From: Wuchereria bancrofti
Lineage: Eukaryota > Nematoda > Chromadorea > Rhabditida > Onchocercidae
NCBI GenBank assembly: GCA_005281725.1
Contig: SSBO01000001.1
Location: forward strand, 5,688,399 to 5,752,398
Direction of reading: 5' to 3'
DNA length: 64,000 nucleotides
Part shown: positions 1 to 14,000 of the stretch, piece by piece
Layout: each line of letters begins with the position of its first letter
Numbering within the stretch: the first letter of the stretch is position 1
Notes under the pieces: generated by a model
Seen by the model: only the letters and a program-made list of their open reading frames with translations
The model's database searches: none
What the model was told of the DNA's origin: nothing
Program-made: the position numbers and the translations under genes

Positions 1-174
1 AGTAGTACTTAGTATTTTTAGTACTTGTTAATAGACAGAAGTCGTCCACATTACTACTGAAAGTAATCTATCCAGATAACGAATATAGTCTGAGTTCTTC
101 AGACGTCCATTTATTATCATTGATCTACGGTAGTTAGATTTTCTCTCACGGTGATATATATTGAACTCTTTCAG

Positions 175-3100
175 GTATTTTTCGATAAAAAGAATATAGA
201 AGTTAACAACACATCGCTTTTGGCTGATGACATTAATTTGTGTCTAGACAGGGCACTTACAGATTTTGGAAATTCAACGATCGTGTTAGGACCAAAATAT
301 TGTAAACAACTGAGAACACTGGACGTCGATTTATATTATTCGGGCATCGTGGATCCCAATTTTACTACAGGTTAGCAACAACTTCTATCACTTCCATAAA
401 AATGTAATCCTAGAGTTCCAAAATCATTACGTATTATGTACCAGTTCATATCGAATTCCGTACTTTTCTCATGAGGTCCTAGAACTGGTTGTAATAGGGA
501 TAAAGATGCAGCAAATTTGCCAAATTGAATTTCGGAGTTATTTTCCTGGTGTTTATTCTAACAACTATGCAGTGTGATTGAAAAGTTCGTGAATTTCAAA
601 TTTTATTCTTATTTTTAAGGAAGGGGTAAATAAGTTTTTGATATTGAGGCTGATTGAAATTATTTTAGAAATCGCCTACAATGGACCTGGTTATACTCGT
701 GATATTAGACGTCCGCTTACCCTCGTACAATTCTCAGATATGCCAGTAATGCCGTTGCCTTCGTTAGATCGTGTCTCAGCCATACATCGTTTAAATGAAT
801 TATTTGGCACGAATAATAAAGTCAAAGTATTGCCAGCTGGATGTGTTGCTGGAGTATTGTTAGAAGGAATGGATGAATTATACGAGAGCTTTGTAGAGTA
901 AGTGGATATAAGCTCGTGATGCAATGAGATTTTTTACAGCTTTATGGGCAGAATGCTGAAACTTATATGGTACTAATGAACAGCAGAATGTTATGATCTT
1001 AAATGATTAGTAGACTGTTAGTAGGATGCAATTAACAAAAACGAATCCACATTTGCAAATAAGAACGATGATAACAATGAAACGTGTGGAGGAGAACTAT
1101 CTGTATGCATCAACAGCTTTACCAGAACATTCAAGATAGACATTATTTTTTCGAGAGATCATTTACATGGAGTAAAATAATCATAGCTGCGAACACATAT
1201 GCCACGGGACTAATATATAAGCTAAATTCTCAAGTACATTTTATTATCATATTTAGCTGGTGCCATCTTATCCTTTGCAGTGAAGGTATTTTATATCCAT
1301 GTGATGAAGATGTTGCACGGGAAGAGACAGTTGACAATGTTCAGTGGGAAGAGACAGTTGACAATAGTAATGGAGATGATAATATAGAAGCAGAAGAAAT
1401 GTGTGGAGAAAATTCGAAAGCAAACACTAACGTGGTACATTTAAAGGTAATGATTTCTTAAAATATTTTAAATGAGGATAAGACAAATAACAGATTGAAG
1501 CCCACAGTCGAAAAAAGTGACTCATATGAAGACTTTTTTCTGCTTCAGTTAATGAATAGTACTTTTGTATAATGCCTGGCAGGAAGGATTGAAGAAAAGA
1601 GTAGAGGAATTGAAGTAGATTAGTTCCTAACTTTTTCTTTTCAGCTTAAATGTATTTATCTGCGATCCCAAACCGCAAAGTAAAAGGTGAGAAGAGGATA
1701 GCAAGTTCTTATTTCATCTCAGTTTACGAAGTATTTTCAGTATGATGTTGTGACTTCTCTGAGTGCGTCAAGTGCAAAATATCCTTCTACTAGTTCAAGC
1801 ATGAACAACGTTGTAAGTCACTTCATGGCATTGTTTTACGGATTTGCTTATTTTTCATTTCTGAACAAATTTTTTATCTCATTTTTTCAGACAGTTTGAC
1901 AGTTGAATAAATAATCTAATTAGAAATAAATCTAATGAATGTTTTATATACTCTTGATAAAAGGAAGTGATTGTTTCAGGAACATTACAATATACCTTCA
2001 TCGTTCTCAAACACGAAATCTCTGTTTTCTTCTCTCGCATCAAGTTCTTATTCAAAAACAATAAGTAACCTTTTAAATCGACTTTTTGAAATTTAAAATT
2101 ACAAAAAATAACGAAAAATTCATTGCAAATTGAATTCGATAATTTCTTCATTCGTGGAATCATAAGAATCAGGATGCTAGTTATTTTAGATTGTTTTTGA
2201 ATTCATTTCGTAGTATACAGTCAGTTCAAGAAATGTCAGTTATTTGTCTATCTGTATGAGAGAATTTCAGAACCAAAAACGGTACTTAAGGCAAGCCGAA
2301 GGAAACAAGCAGTGTGTTTAAAATCTGTGAAAGAAGACGCCATGTCAAGTGTTGGTAGTGATAATAATGTTGGTGAGGACTGTTTTGGTAATAATCAGCT
2401 TTCATCGACCAACCGTTGTCATGATTTTGAAGATCTTGCAGTTCCGCAACGTCCCACTGGTGAATTCTTCGGAGTCATTAATATATGTGGATTTTTTATG
2501 ACAGTTTAGTTCGCTAATAAGGCATCAAAACATTTATTTAAAATAAATGATATAAGGAATGTGGTAAATTATTTCGAAATTTTGTGAATTAGAATACTTA
2601 TCATTTCTTCATATACGATGTTGGTAATACCTCACCATAATCACTTACAAAAGTTATAGATTTTTACTTTGATCGAGAATCTTCGGTCTTGGTAATGAAG
2701 CATTTTTCTGTTTTGCAAGCAGTTTGCAAAAAGTCTTTGTTGAATTCGGACTTTTGTAAATGAAAATTGATTGTTGAAGGTAGCGCTTCGGCCTTGTCAC
2801 CCTCCTTGATGTTAGAGGCTTTGCGAATCACGAATCAGTTATTCGAGCATGATCCTTTTGCACGTGATCTCATTCTTTCTAGACGACGGCCGTTTGCTCG
2901 TCGTTGTCGTCGTCTATCCTCTTCATCTCTGGAACCATTAAAAAAAAAACTTAAAGTTTCTATGGAAAGCCATACAGGTTTGTAAACGCAAAGTTGTTAT
3001 GTTTTTTGTGCAAAGATTAAGGACTTTATGATGTTCTTATCATCGAGAATAGCAGTGAATAATTCGAAAATGATTTCCTGTAAATGAGATTCATTGTGAA

Positions 3101-3304
3101 TGACCTTTATAAAAAACATTTTTATTGAGTATGAAAACTTTTTCAGACCGTGCTTATGACTCTTCCATAAGAAATGTTGAAAACTTGGAACAAAATATTG
3201 CCAACGCTAATAAAGTTGAAGAATGTACAGCACCAACCACTAGTAAATTTCGCATGTGGGATTTCTTTTCTAGTTTGTTGGGAAATCGTGCAAATAAAAA
3301 ATGA
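175..3304 (+). CDS. Unrecognised multi-exon protein, 3' part
   Basis: I do not recognise this protein. Seven exons can be read: 175-370, 669-897, 1281-1446, 1741-1812, about 2271-2459, 2780-2977 and 3147-3304 (TGA). The first four join in phase, as do the last three. The junction into exon 2271 does not fit the phase of the exon before it, so either a small exon is missing or the acceptor lies upstream (2240 also fits). The first two exons look like a folded domain (motifs LLADDINLCLDRAL and GCVAGVLLEGMDELY). After that come an acidic stretch with a duplicated EETVDN, a Ser/Asn-rich part, a very basic patch (RRRPFARRCRR) that could be a nuclear localisation signal, and a C-terminus ending near MWDFFSSLLGNR. 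The 5' end lies outside the window. Its being one real gene is well supported by phase; its function is unknown. Confidence 0.65.
1312..1368 (+). repeat. Short in-exon duplication encoding EETVDN twice
   Basis: A near-perfect copy of about 18 to 21 bases (gaagagacagttgacaat) occurs twice, 27 bases apart, within the acidic exon 1281-1446, giving the peptide EETVDN twice. It keeps the reading frame. Confidence 0.75.
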
Positions 3305-6300
3305 TATTTGGATTAACTCCATCTTCTAAATTTTGAGTCGCTGATTCGTTAATTTACTTTATATTTTCGATTAATATCACCGTTGTTTGGTTTATCTTTC
3401 ACGATAACTTAGGAAATAAAAGTTATGCATAAATAGGTTTTATGCAGAAGTGCTTTCATCGAGGATTTCTCAATTTCATATTCTTCAGTTTTAATGCTTG
3501 TTTCAAAACATATTATGTTTTCGTTTTCGTATTGATATTGTAGGGAGCTGCCAATGTTACTGCTCATTCCAGTAATGTGAAACTTTTATTGTATATTTCA
3601 ATTTTTGTGGCTTGTTTTTTTATGGTGCGATTGTCATTTTGTAGAAGCTATAATCTTCCATATAATAGGACTTCTCCTGGTTGTTTGCTAGGATTTAAAT
3701 TTTCAAGAAAAGAAAAATGAGGAACTGTTTGCGGATATAGAATATAATACTTTTGCAAATTGTCAAGAAAGTAGTCAGTCTTTTTTTTCTTTCTTTTGTA
3801 GATTCGAGCTTTTAATTCTTGCTACATTGGTTTAAATAATTAATTGATTGGGTAAGCTATAGTCAGTTTGTCAATGCATAAATTTCTTCGTAACGTAGTG
3901 AAAGAATGACCTCTACAACTGAATGTTGTTTCTCGGATATATTTAACTTCAGCCCCATGCGCTATAGTTTTTTTAACTTCTCCAACTGTTTTGTTACAGT
4001 TCGATTTGAAATCATTTCAGTGACCATATAAAGCAATGTGAACTAGATCTTCGGGACACTTGAGTGTAGGCATATAAGTACAGAAAAGAGTAGCGCAATG
4101 GCGGATAACCACCGATAAGCCGCACGATGAATTTTCTTTGACAAAAATCAATATCACTATTTTAGGAGAGTAATTCTAAGAGAAGCTCTCATGATCATTA
4201 AACTGAAAATGAAAGGTTAATAACGAGTGAAAAGGTTAATAAGAACTCTCTTACTACAAATGAAGTCGTCTAGTTAGGGGCGCTGCATCAGGAAAAATCG
4301 ATCTCGGGATGGTTACCGGCAGCCGATTGTACTGGTGTCATAGGTGATATCTAAGTGCTAGTTAGCAGGCAAGTAAGGCCAATTCATCCGGTCCTGCTCT
4401 CGTGCCCTCTGCTCTCGAATTGTCTTCTGTTTCCCCCTTGTCTCATTCGATTTCCCTTGTAACACGTGTTAATCTGTTATTTTCCGTTTTTTTCCCATGC
4501 TTGAATTGAGTTTTCCCACAACACCTCTTCCCTTTCTTCCTTGTATTGAAAACAAGAACATTTCATTTGGTTTTGCAAACTTCCGAGACGTTATGATGTT
4601 TTGTATGCTTTCACGCAGAGTGCTTTATTATTTGACGTGATATTTTGATGCTTATGCCAGTCGAAGTAAACAGATAGGGATGTGATTACAAGAAAGTCGA
4701 ATGGAAGGCCTAGGTTTAGGATGAATTCGACTTAAATAAGGTGTTTCCATGAAAGGTTCCTGAAAAACGTTACCCCGAGAAGATTAAGCTGATCTGAGTG
4801 AAATTTTTATGTAGCATGACTTTTTGATTGCTTCTAGATGACATCTTATAATACGACATATTCTTCCCTTCCAGTTCCTTTTGTTGTCTCGTGTTTCCAT
4901 TCCTACTTTGAATCTATATTAACATCATTTAAATCTAAGTCTTTAGAGTTAAGAAGTATTTCTATTTTCATTGGTCAAATGTATCACATAAAGATGTCAA
5001 GTTGGATTTCTACTTGCTTTTGTTCGTTTTGCTCGTAACAGTTTTGAGATATTGTAGTATTACGAGATTAAAGGTCTCACCATGATTAACTCCGTGGTAT
5101 AGCAACACAAATTTACACAGTAAAATCAATTTTGCAAAGTATTTCGTGTGTAGAGTATTTCTTGTATTAAATATTTGTTCAGATACTTAAGGAATTTTTG
5201 ACAAGATAATGGATTCAGGAAAGAGAAATTTAGACGTTTGATAGTATGGCATTTACTCAATTTCCGGATTGAAATTTAATGAAGTTTTTCTCTTTTTATT
5301 TAAAATCTTGAATTGTATTTAATTAACATTGAGACTTCTTAAAATTTCATGGGAAGCTTCCGGCCGTTAATGAGATCTTGTTTCACAGTCAAACAAGAAA
5401 AAGAAGAAATACGTTAAAATTTAAATGGTTGGAATAGAATAATGGTAAGCCAAGCTAAGACTGACATTCTGTGCAGTTGTGTAACGTTTCTGAGAATGAG
5501 ATATTCATGTTGCAGTATTAACCTCCTTTATCTTTGTTTACTAGTTTTTATCTTTGACTGAATAGACTGATTTTAATATTTTTAGAAGAGATTTTAATCA
5601 CAAACTATGTACTTTATTTTTACATTTTTTAGTTGGGAAGAAGAATTGTGTTGTTCACTCCATCTGTAATTGCCCATTTTTTAGAATTATTCCAACAATT
5701 TTAGCTCTTTTAGTGAATAAGGATAATCAGTTGTGTTGAAATAGTAATTTTTTGTAGTTTGTAGGAAGTATCGTTCAAGTAAAAAGTTACTATTAAAATT
5801 ATATAGAAATAGAAGCAACGATGGTTATTTTCCTAAATGAAAGTTCATCTTAGAGGTACACGGACTTCGAATTTTCGTTGGTGAAAATTTCCAAATGAAA
5901 TGTTCAGCGTAAGTCAGTGTAAGCCAAACTAAGACTGACATTCTCTTTCAGTTTTAATAGTAATTTTTGTAATTTCCACGCTGTCAAACATTACAGCGGT
6001 CGTACTGTGATTTGACTGTCAGTTGATATGATAACATGTAGTACAAAAGCATTCATTTAATGAGGTGATAATGGATGATTATTCAAGTTATCAGATGGTA
6101 TTTTTACTGGGATGCTTGTTTAGCATTTCGCATTCTTCAGACTGTAGGACGCAGCGATTTCTAACAGCAAAGAATTCGTGAAACAATCTGTTGCTTTGAG
6201 AACGCGTATTTGCGTAATCGGTGAGTTAAAAAGTCATTAACAAACATTAGTGGATTAATTACTGTTTAAGGGAGAAAGTATTTATTGTGTTGTATTCTTT

Positions 6301-6589
6301 TTATTTATTCATTAATATTCTCGACGTTTTCAAGACATACTAAAATATAAAATGAAACTTAGTAGCTCAAATTTTGTTACTTTTCATCAAGTTACAACTG
6401 ATGGTGTAAACTTTCAATAAATCATGAATTCTAATATTACTTAGTGAAATATTAAATATTCAAATGTTTGAAATTTTCATGTAAAAATGCGTTCATGAAG
6501 CACCTTGGGTGCAATGGAAGATTTCCATACTGAAATGAATTAGGAGAAATATTTAAATTAATTCAAATTGATGTAATGTGCATTTTCAG
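3305..6589. other. Intergenic region between the unknown gene and akap-1
   Basis: No convincing exon is seen on either strand. It should hold the 3' UTR of the upstream gene and the promoter of akap-1. A slightly GC-richer patch lies around 4260-4440 but shows no recognisable RNA gene. A 25-base sequence is repeated at 5446-5470 and 5920-5944. Short open frames here, such as 4838-5038, lack splice context and similarity. Confidence 0.5.
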
Positions 6590-6590
6590 A
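6580..6590 (+). promoter_or_regulatory. Candidate trans-splice or 5' UTR acceptor of akap-1
   Basis: The sequence acattttcag ends one base before the ATG at 6591. In nematodes such a site right before a start codon is typical of spliced-leader addition, although an ordinary 5' UTR intron would look the same. Confidence 0.45.
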
Positions 6591-9500
6591 ATGCCAAACA
6601 GGCCGATGGAACGCTTTCTAACACGGCGTTCGATATCTCTTCTTACGGGCAGTTTGGCATTCATTGTTATGTATTGGTACATAAGACGACAACGAAGGTT
6701 GAAATGGTTTGCAAGGTTATCATTTACTTAGTTTAATATATTAATATGTGTCGGGCGCTTCTGTTTAGTTAAAAAGTAAAACGTAAAATAAGCTGCAAAT
6801 CCTGCAAGTCTTCTTTGTTATAGTATATTTCTTGTGTATAATTTGCTTTATAAGCAAACATTAATTCAGATGCGATAAATTTAGCTCGTCAAAAACGTAT
6901 GAATATCGTCAAAATTCCATACTTCTCAAAAAAAAAAAAAAAAAATTGTGACTTTGTAATCACAGCTTGTCTTACTTCTAAACTTTTCTTATTTTAGTGA
7001 AAATAAAAATAGAAAAGTGAATGCAAAGTCATGCAGTCAGAAGAATTTTGACGACCTGAAAGAGAGCAAATCAAATTCAAAGGAAAATGTAGCATTAGCA
7101 GTAAAGTTGAATGACGATACGATGTCGGGCGATAGCGCTGGAGATGCTGTGATGAATGATAACCAGTTTGAAAGGCGGCTCAGTGATGACCTGTTAATTG
7201 CCGAGTTGGATAATGATGTGATACATGCAAATGATATTCCTGTTTTAGAAATTTCAACTAATAGTTTATCAGAATTAGAGAAAACTCCGGTTGACAGCTT
7301 ACCTTGTCTAAATAAGGTTTCGGTAAGTTTTGACTTCATTCTATTAGTCTATTTCATTCTATTTAAAACAAATTGCTTTTTTATTAATCTTGGAAAGAAT
7401 TAATGTTTATATCGTTGAGCCTAACTACGTAAAACAGTTCTGCATAGCTTTTTTTTTGCGTATCCCCCCCAATAACACTGTCCGAACCGTTGATGAGTCG
7501 TGGATGAAATCGTTAATATCTTTAAATACTCATCTGGTTTTATCATAAATACGGATTTCTTTCCTGTGGGTGATATGTAACTAATTTATAACAGCATTTG
7601 CTTTGTTTTGCTATTGTTAATATTCGAAGACAGCGGATCATCATTCATTGCGATTCATTTTGGAATGGAAAAGACAAGCATTTTGGTTATCGCTAGAAGA
7701 ACTTTCACTAAAGGGGAAAAACTTCCTAATTAATGAATTACGAATATATTATATCTGAGAACTTTTTGTTAATTCTTATCAGTCATTTTTGACGTCATTT
7801 ATTTTGCAAAAATTAGTTGGTGTATCAAACAGCACAATTCTTTTTTCACATACCTTTCATTCTAAAAAATATTTTTTACTTTAATGACTATTTTTGTAGT
7901 TAGGTCACATTGAGTATGATTGGCTTGCCAAATGAAATTAAATGTTGTGTAATGTCGCATAACAGATTTACCATTTACGAAAAATATACTCTTAGTTATA
8001 AATAACTATATTAGCGCATTGCATTATTCGATTGCTAACCTTTACATTGAAGAGAAAAAAAAACTATTACTTAGTATTCCTTACTAACAGGTCCAAATTT
8101 CTTAGAGAATCATCTGGATACAATTATAAATTGGAATAAACTAAGCAATAAACAGCCCTTGCTTTGATGTGAAGTATCCTACATTTGTTCACTTGCTGTA
8201 GACTTCTCAATTTTTTATTATGTTTCCTGAATTTGTGCAGTTGAATAAAAATATGGGGTAAGTACTACCGTTGAAGTTGATAATGTTTCAACTCATAAGA
8301 AACCAGCATTTTTGGCATATTTTGCTGGAACACATTATAATTCAGTATTCTTCCTTTTTGCTTTCAGTGCATTTAGAAATTTTTGGTTTTTCTTTTTTAA
8401 GAAATTCTCCACTTTTAGGTCGCCAGTGAAGAAGGAACTGTGGAATATTCCTCGGTTTGGATGGAATCTAAAGCTAAAGTAGGAAATATTTGTATTACGA
8501 GAAATGCAACCGACAGACAAAGTGCTGATCCAAACATTATTGAATACAGGCCTTTAAACACGCCGAGTAGTGAGGTTCAATTTTTTAATTAGTGGAATTC
8601 GTGAATTACTGAAGCTTAGAATTGTTCTGCTTGTTTTGGGCTCACGATGCTATGATAATTATTGGTGTTGCAGCAGTATAACCACTTAAGTGATAATTCT
8701 AGTGAAAGTTCAACCCTAATTTTATTAATTAAAAATTTTTTTACTTCTCGAAAAATTCTCAGTTTATTAGAAGAAAAACTTTCTCTCCACAGAGATATTT
8801 CTTGTCAAAAATTTATTGTTACTTCTTTAAAAATTTTGAAATAAGAGAATTTTTTGAAGTAACAAATTCGAAATTATTTAATTCTTGGTCTCGCATCAGC
8901 CTTTTGCCTTAAAGAAAATGGATTACGATGAGGTTGTGCTTCTCTTTTCCCTTTACCAATTAATTTCCACTTCTTTCCATGCGCATCTCGGCACATCTTT
9001 TTCCATGTCACTCCTTTGATTATGTCAAGATTTTGAATATCTATCCTATTTATAATTTCAGAGCTGGAACTTTTGTCGTTTGTTGAAATTTGGATCTGAT
9101 AATAATCCTTAGTTCTTCTATTTGAATTCTTCCAGTTAATCTTTTAAGAAGCAGAACTACAATTTTCCTATTCTTTCACTTTATTTTTAGTAAACAATCA
9201 TTGTTTTCCGGAGTACTTGACTCGATAATTTTTTGCAATGATTTTTTCGCGTAATCAGTGTTTTTATTGGAACACCTGCAGATCATATTATAGCTATTTT
9301 TTTCACCTCAGTATCTTTTAATTCAATCCAGAAGCTTCTTTCAAATTAGCTGAGTTTTTCTGGTGTAGTTCCATAGAGTTTCACATGAGCAAACTCTTTT
9401 GAATTCATGTTTTTGGATAAGATCTCTTTCTTTTCCATCAAAACCCAACTTTACTATTTCTTTCGGTTTTGTTAATTGAACAATATCGAACGGCGGAAAT

Positions 9501-10920
9501 AATGTAGAGACCCAAGAAATTAGAAGACAATGCCACATATCAGTAGCTAAAGATTCGGCGATCTGAGCGGGTTAATTTAAGTAAATGGATGAAAAATGGG
9601 AATTGTGACCTCCAATATCTGTAATACAGTTGCCTCACAATGAGTAATGGAAGTATTTTCGATTAATCCAGTTATTTTGGCTTCTGTACTGTTGACTTTT
9701 ATTCGTATTATCTAGGGAAAAAAATTGCTATGACTTGTCCCTGCCTTTATTTTCACTAAATTTTGTTGACCATTCAGCGTTGTGAGGCGCAACGTGAACG
9801 TCTTCACTATTGCTTTTTTGTTTCTTAGTATACATGGCCGTTTTTCAAATGCGTTAAAAGTAATTCATGTGTTGGATAAGGTTTGTCCCTAATGCCTCCC
9901 CCATGTATGTTTGCAGGAAATTCGTAGGTAACATCTATGAAGAACATTAATATTTATTTATTTTCCAACAGTGGTCATGCTTCAAACAGATTGCCAGCAA
10001 AGATAAGACTTTGTAAGTCATATAAGCCCTGATTCAAATTATAATGAAGAAAAAGGAAGGATGAATGGTACGTAAAGAAAAACATTCTTCAAGTACTCTA
10101 TTTCTAAGGTTTCCAGGTTACCTTTATTTCTTTGTATCATTTGTTATATATGGGTGATCATAGTTGAAAAATGTTGTTTATTTACTTAGTCGCCCAATCT
10201 TTTCATAGAATCATATGCAAGGTTGTTATGAAACGCTCTTTCTTTGAAAAAAATTTTGATGAACTGCTTATTGTTGTTAATTTTAATCGTTCATTCGTTT
10301 TTCTACTTTCTACTTCCGTCCTACTTTCGTCGAGGAAAGAGAAATAATTTATTTTTTAAATATTATAAATATGCTGATAAGTATTACTGATTGAAAACCA
10401 TACGACTACCTGCGAGCAGACATTTGTAATCAGTTTTTTTTATCTTACAAGTTATTTTATTAAGTGTTCTTAACGGAATACTTTATAATACGTAAAGAAC
10501 TCACTTTTTTTCATGGAGAATTCCACCAACTTCGTTTTTTAGTTTTAAGGAGTTTTGATATTTATTTTCTTTGTAAGATTTTTTTTAATGCAAATTTATA
10601 AGGTAGTGTATACTGCAAAAATTACACAAATGTGTAGTCTGGCCACAACTACTTTTTCGTTAATCAGAAATAGCGAAGAAGCGTAAAACTTCGAAACTCA
10701 AATTTTGCGAACTTTTGAAGAATCGGATCCAAATTTCAATGATAGAATCACTTGTTGTACTTTTCGGTACACTTGCATTTATTCCTGTAGAAGTCATTCA
10801 TACTTACCCTTCTTTTAGGAAGAGAAATATAATACCGCCAACAAATCTGCATAAGAAGGAAATTTTGTAGAAAAATTTGAAAATTTTTCCATGTACTTGT
10901 CCTGTTTCATGGCTAATCAG

Positions 10921-11000
<80 letters not shown>

Positions 11001-14000
11001 GGTGACTTAAAGTAGCCGATGGCATAGCCCATACTGTATGCTTGTGTAATTGCAGCTGGTGAATAGTTGTTTCATATAGATGGTCAATTCTGTCCTTTGT
11101 TTCATTCATTCTTCATCGCTTGATGACAATAACAAGACGTTAAAATGTGCACAGAAAAGTGGTAATAATAGCGGTAAATTGGAAGCAAGGCAAAGTTGAA
11201 GATGGCGTTTTGTGTATGAGACAAGACAGCTTGCCAAAAGTTTGCCACATTCCCCTGCTCTGAACTCAGCTTGTTGCAGTACTGTCAATTCGAGAATGGC
11301 TTGAGAGCATACCCTATGTTGCAAGATGGGGAATTTGGCAGTGTGCCACTACCATGCCATATGCCAAATGACATATAGCAGTCTTTCACTCCCGACACTC
11401 GTACAAAGTGGGGTGTGAGCAACGAGAGAGCATGTGTCGTGAGTAGGGAGTGAAAGAGGAGGGGTGCACGTGGATATGTGCCGAATGGAAGAGTGTCATC
11501 AAATGTTGTCAACTCCCAGCCGATCTTCGCTCTTTCTTCGCCATTTCCTCACCAGCATCTATGCTGTCGCCTGTGTCTGTGTAATGTCTGCTCGTATCGC
11601 AATATACGCACACATGTATCCATCAGAATGCGTTCCCTATCTCCGCTCGTCACCTCGTGCTCTACTTGTTTGGCGTTATACTGCATAATGGTGTGCGATT
11701 TGATATATGGTGCTACCGTCGCATTGTTACGTTACAGTTTCCGTATGTCTGTCTTGTGTGTATATCATCGATGCATCACAAAAGGTGTGCGGAGGAGCGG
11801 TGTGGGACTTTCTCAGTTAGACTTTGGTCCCATCAATAGTTGGGACATTTTGGGGTGTTTCATTTTATGCTACTTTCACCACTCTAAGTATTATTTGCAG
11901 GTTTTTGTGACTGTTGCTTCTGCCCTGAGAGGACTTACGGTCATCGCTTTCGGATTCTATCACTTCGTGTTTTCGGTTTCATTTCCGGAAATTTGCCGAG
12001 GCATCCTTATTCTTTTGCTTTTGAATTGTTGCTCTCTTCACAGACGAAAGAGAACTATTGAAGTCGCTGCGCGTTTGTACCGTTGCCTTCCTAACGTACA
12101 AGATGGATCAGGTGGTTACAGCCACATCAACTACCTCGCTTAGTACAAGATTTCAAAGTGGTAACTATTACCACTACCCAAATACCGTTTATCCATCACT
12201 TAGGTCTTCTTACTTGGATTCCGAGAAATCATGGCTATCGAACCTCCATTTGGATTGTTTCCTCTCACCGCCAGCTGCTGTTAGCTCGGCGGCACCTGCA
12301 ACAACGGCACAGATTTCACCGTCACAGCTTATTCCAGCATCATTATTCTACCCTCTCCAAAATATTCCTTTTAGTCTGTCCGTGATGATGCAGTGTCCAC
12401 CCACCACAGTATCCAGTGTTAGCAACTGTACATCCAAAACCTTATCTGGTTCCGGACGGTCCAGTGCGTCGTTAAATGCGGACGTTGTCCCACCTTCTAC
12501 CTGGGTCGGTTTGTTTTCTTGACTTTTTTATAAAACATCTTATTCATCGATTTGTTTACATCTGCACTTAGTTCCACTAAGACATATGTGCTTTCAAATC
12601 CGTTCTTCATGTTTTTAAGATTGCTTCTAAAATTTTATTCATATTTTTTATTTCTGTCCTAAAATTTCGTCTGCTGTTTTCTCCAAGTAGTCCATTCATG
12701 AAGTATGCATTTTGCCCTTCTTTGTAACTAACAAATTTAAATGTAAGAATAGATGAATTTTAATAGAACGATTTTCCGCTCATATATTTCCACAGCTCTT
12801 TGATTTAATTACCTTACGTTACTATCGCGAGATTGACTACGGGATGATTGACTAATGTAGACAGTCATTTATCTTTTATAAGTTTTCAGCTCTCTTTTTT
12901 CTGTCACAGTCATTAATTTTCCTGCTCGCTTACAGATTTTTAAATCTCTTTGTAACTAATCACTTAGTAATTTGGGTAATACTACCAGTGCGAATTCATA
13001 CTAATTATACATATAGCTTATTACCAATTTAAGTGGAGTAGTTTGGTATTTTGTGTTCTGACTTCGGTGTTTGCCGTTTTTCCAAGTTTTCCAAAATTCC
13101 AAACAAATTTTAGATCATTTTCTAAGTTTTCAAAGCAAGAATGAACTGTAGTCTAGCAAGTTCTTTTTTTTTTTGACTTAGAATTCCATGCTTCCAAGTC
13201 CATAATTTTGATCACAAAATTTATCACTTGTAGGGATCGCAAGATAGTGGACGAGCAACAGGAGGTTTGGCTTCGTCATTAAGTCCGGCTGATGATACAG
13301 CACCACGAGAAAGTCCTGAAGTGCGGTCTGTTTATGAATTCGAGATACCTAATACATTAGTTGGATTAATAATTGGTATCAAGGGCAAAACTATAAAGGT
13401 TTTTATTGATTCTGTTGCATTTTAAGGTTCTGAATAAAAAAGATCGCTGCTGCTAAATGTTTTCAAGTAATTATATTTGTTTATGTAATGCACTGAATGC
13501 ATCCAAAATTTTTTGATATGGGTCCATATACTTTTCTTTTTAAATGATTAAATTTAATAAACGTCATTTAACTTTGCTAAATTAAATATAATACGTATTC
13601 AAACAATTGAAGAAAACACTTCATGCCCTCCTATACACTAAATAGTTTCTTTTTTTACTTTGTGTTTATTTTGCTTACATTATTCTTATTTCTCTTTTTC
13701 TTTATGCATGCTGTCGTAATTTTCCGTGGAATTGTTTGTTTTCAGGAATTATGTCTCCGTACAGAAGTGAAAATGATTATCAGGCCCCACCATACACCAT
13801 CAAAGGTAAACTTTTCTTTTTCTTTTAGATTTAATGTTTTAGGAAATTTTGTCTGTACATTTGGATTTTGGATTTTCATTGATTATTGCTGTAACCATTT
13901 TTCGTTGAAAGTCTGGCAGTTTCACATCTCTTTCACTTCTCCTGTGAACAAGAGAAGTATGTTTTTTTCGTTAAATCATTTTATCCTTTCACATCCTTCT

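Noticed and set aside
7441..7475. Homopolymer runs, also at 6920, 16401, 16528 and 29860
   Set aside because: Ordinary poly-A/T and poly-C tracts of an AT-rich genome; no associated element.
11478..12143. 221-codon plus-strand open frame in an akap-1 intron
   Set aside because: Cys/Leu-rich, no similarity, overlaps in another frame the real exon starting near 12044; probably a side effect of local GC content.
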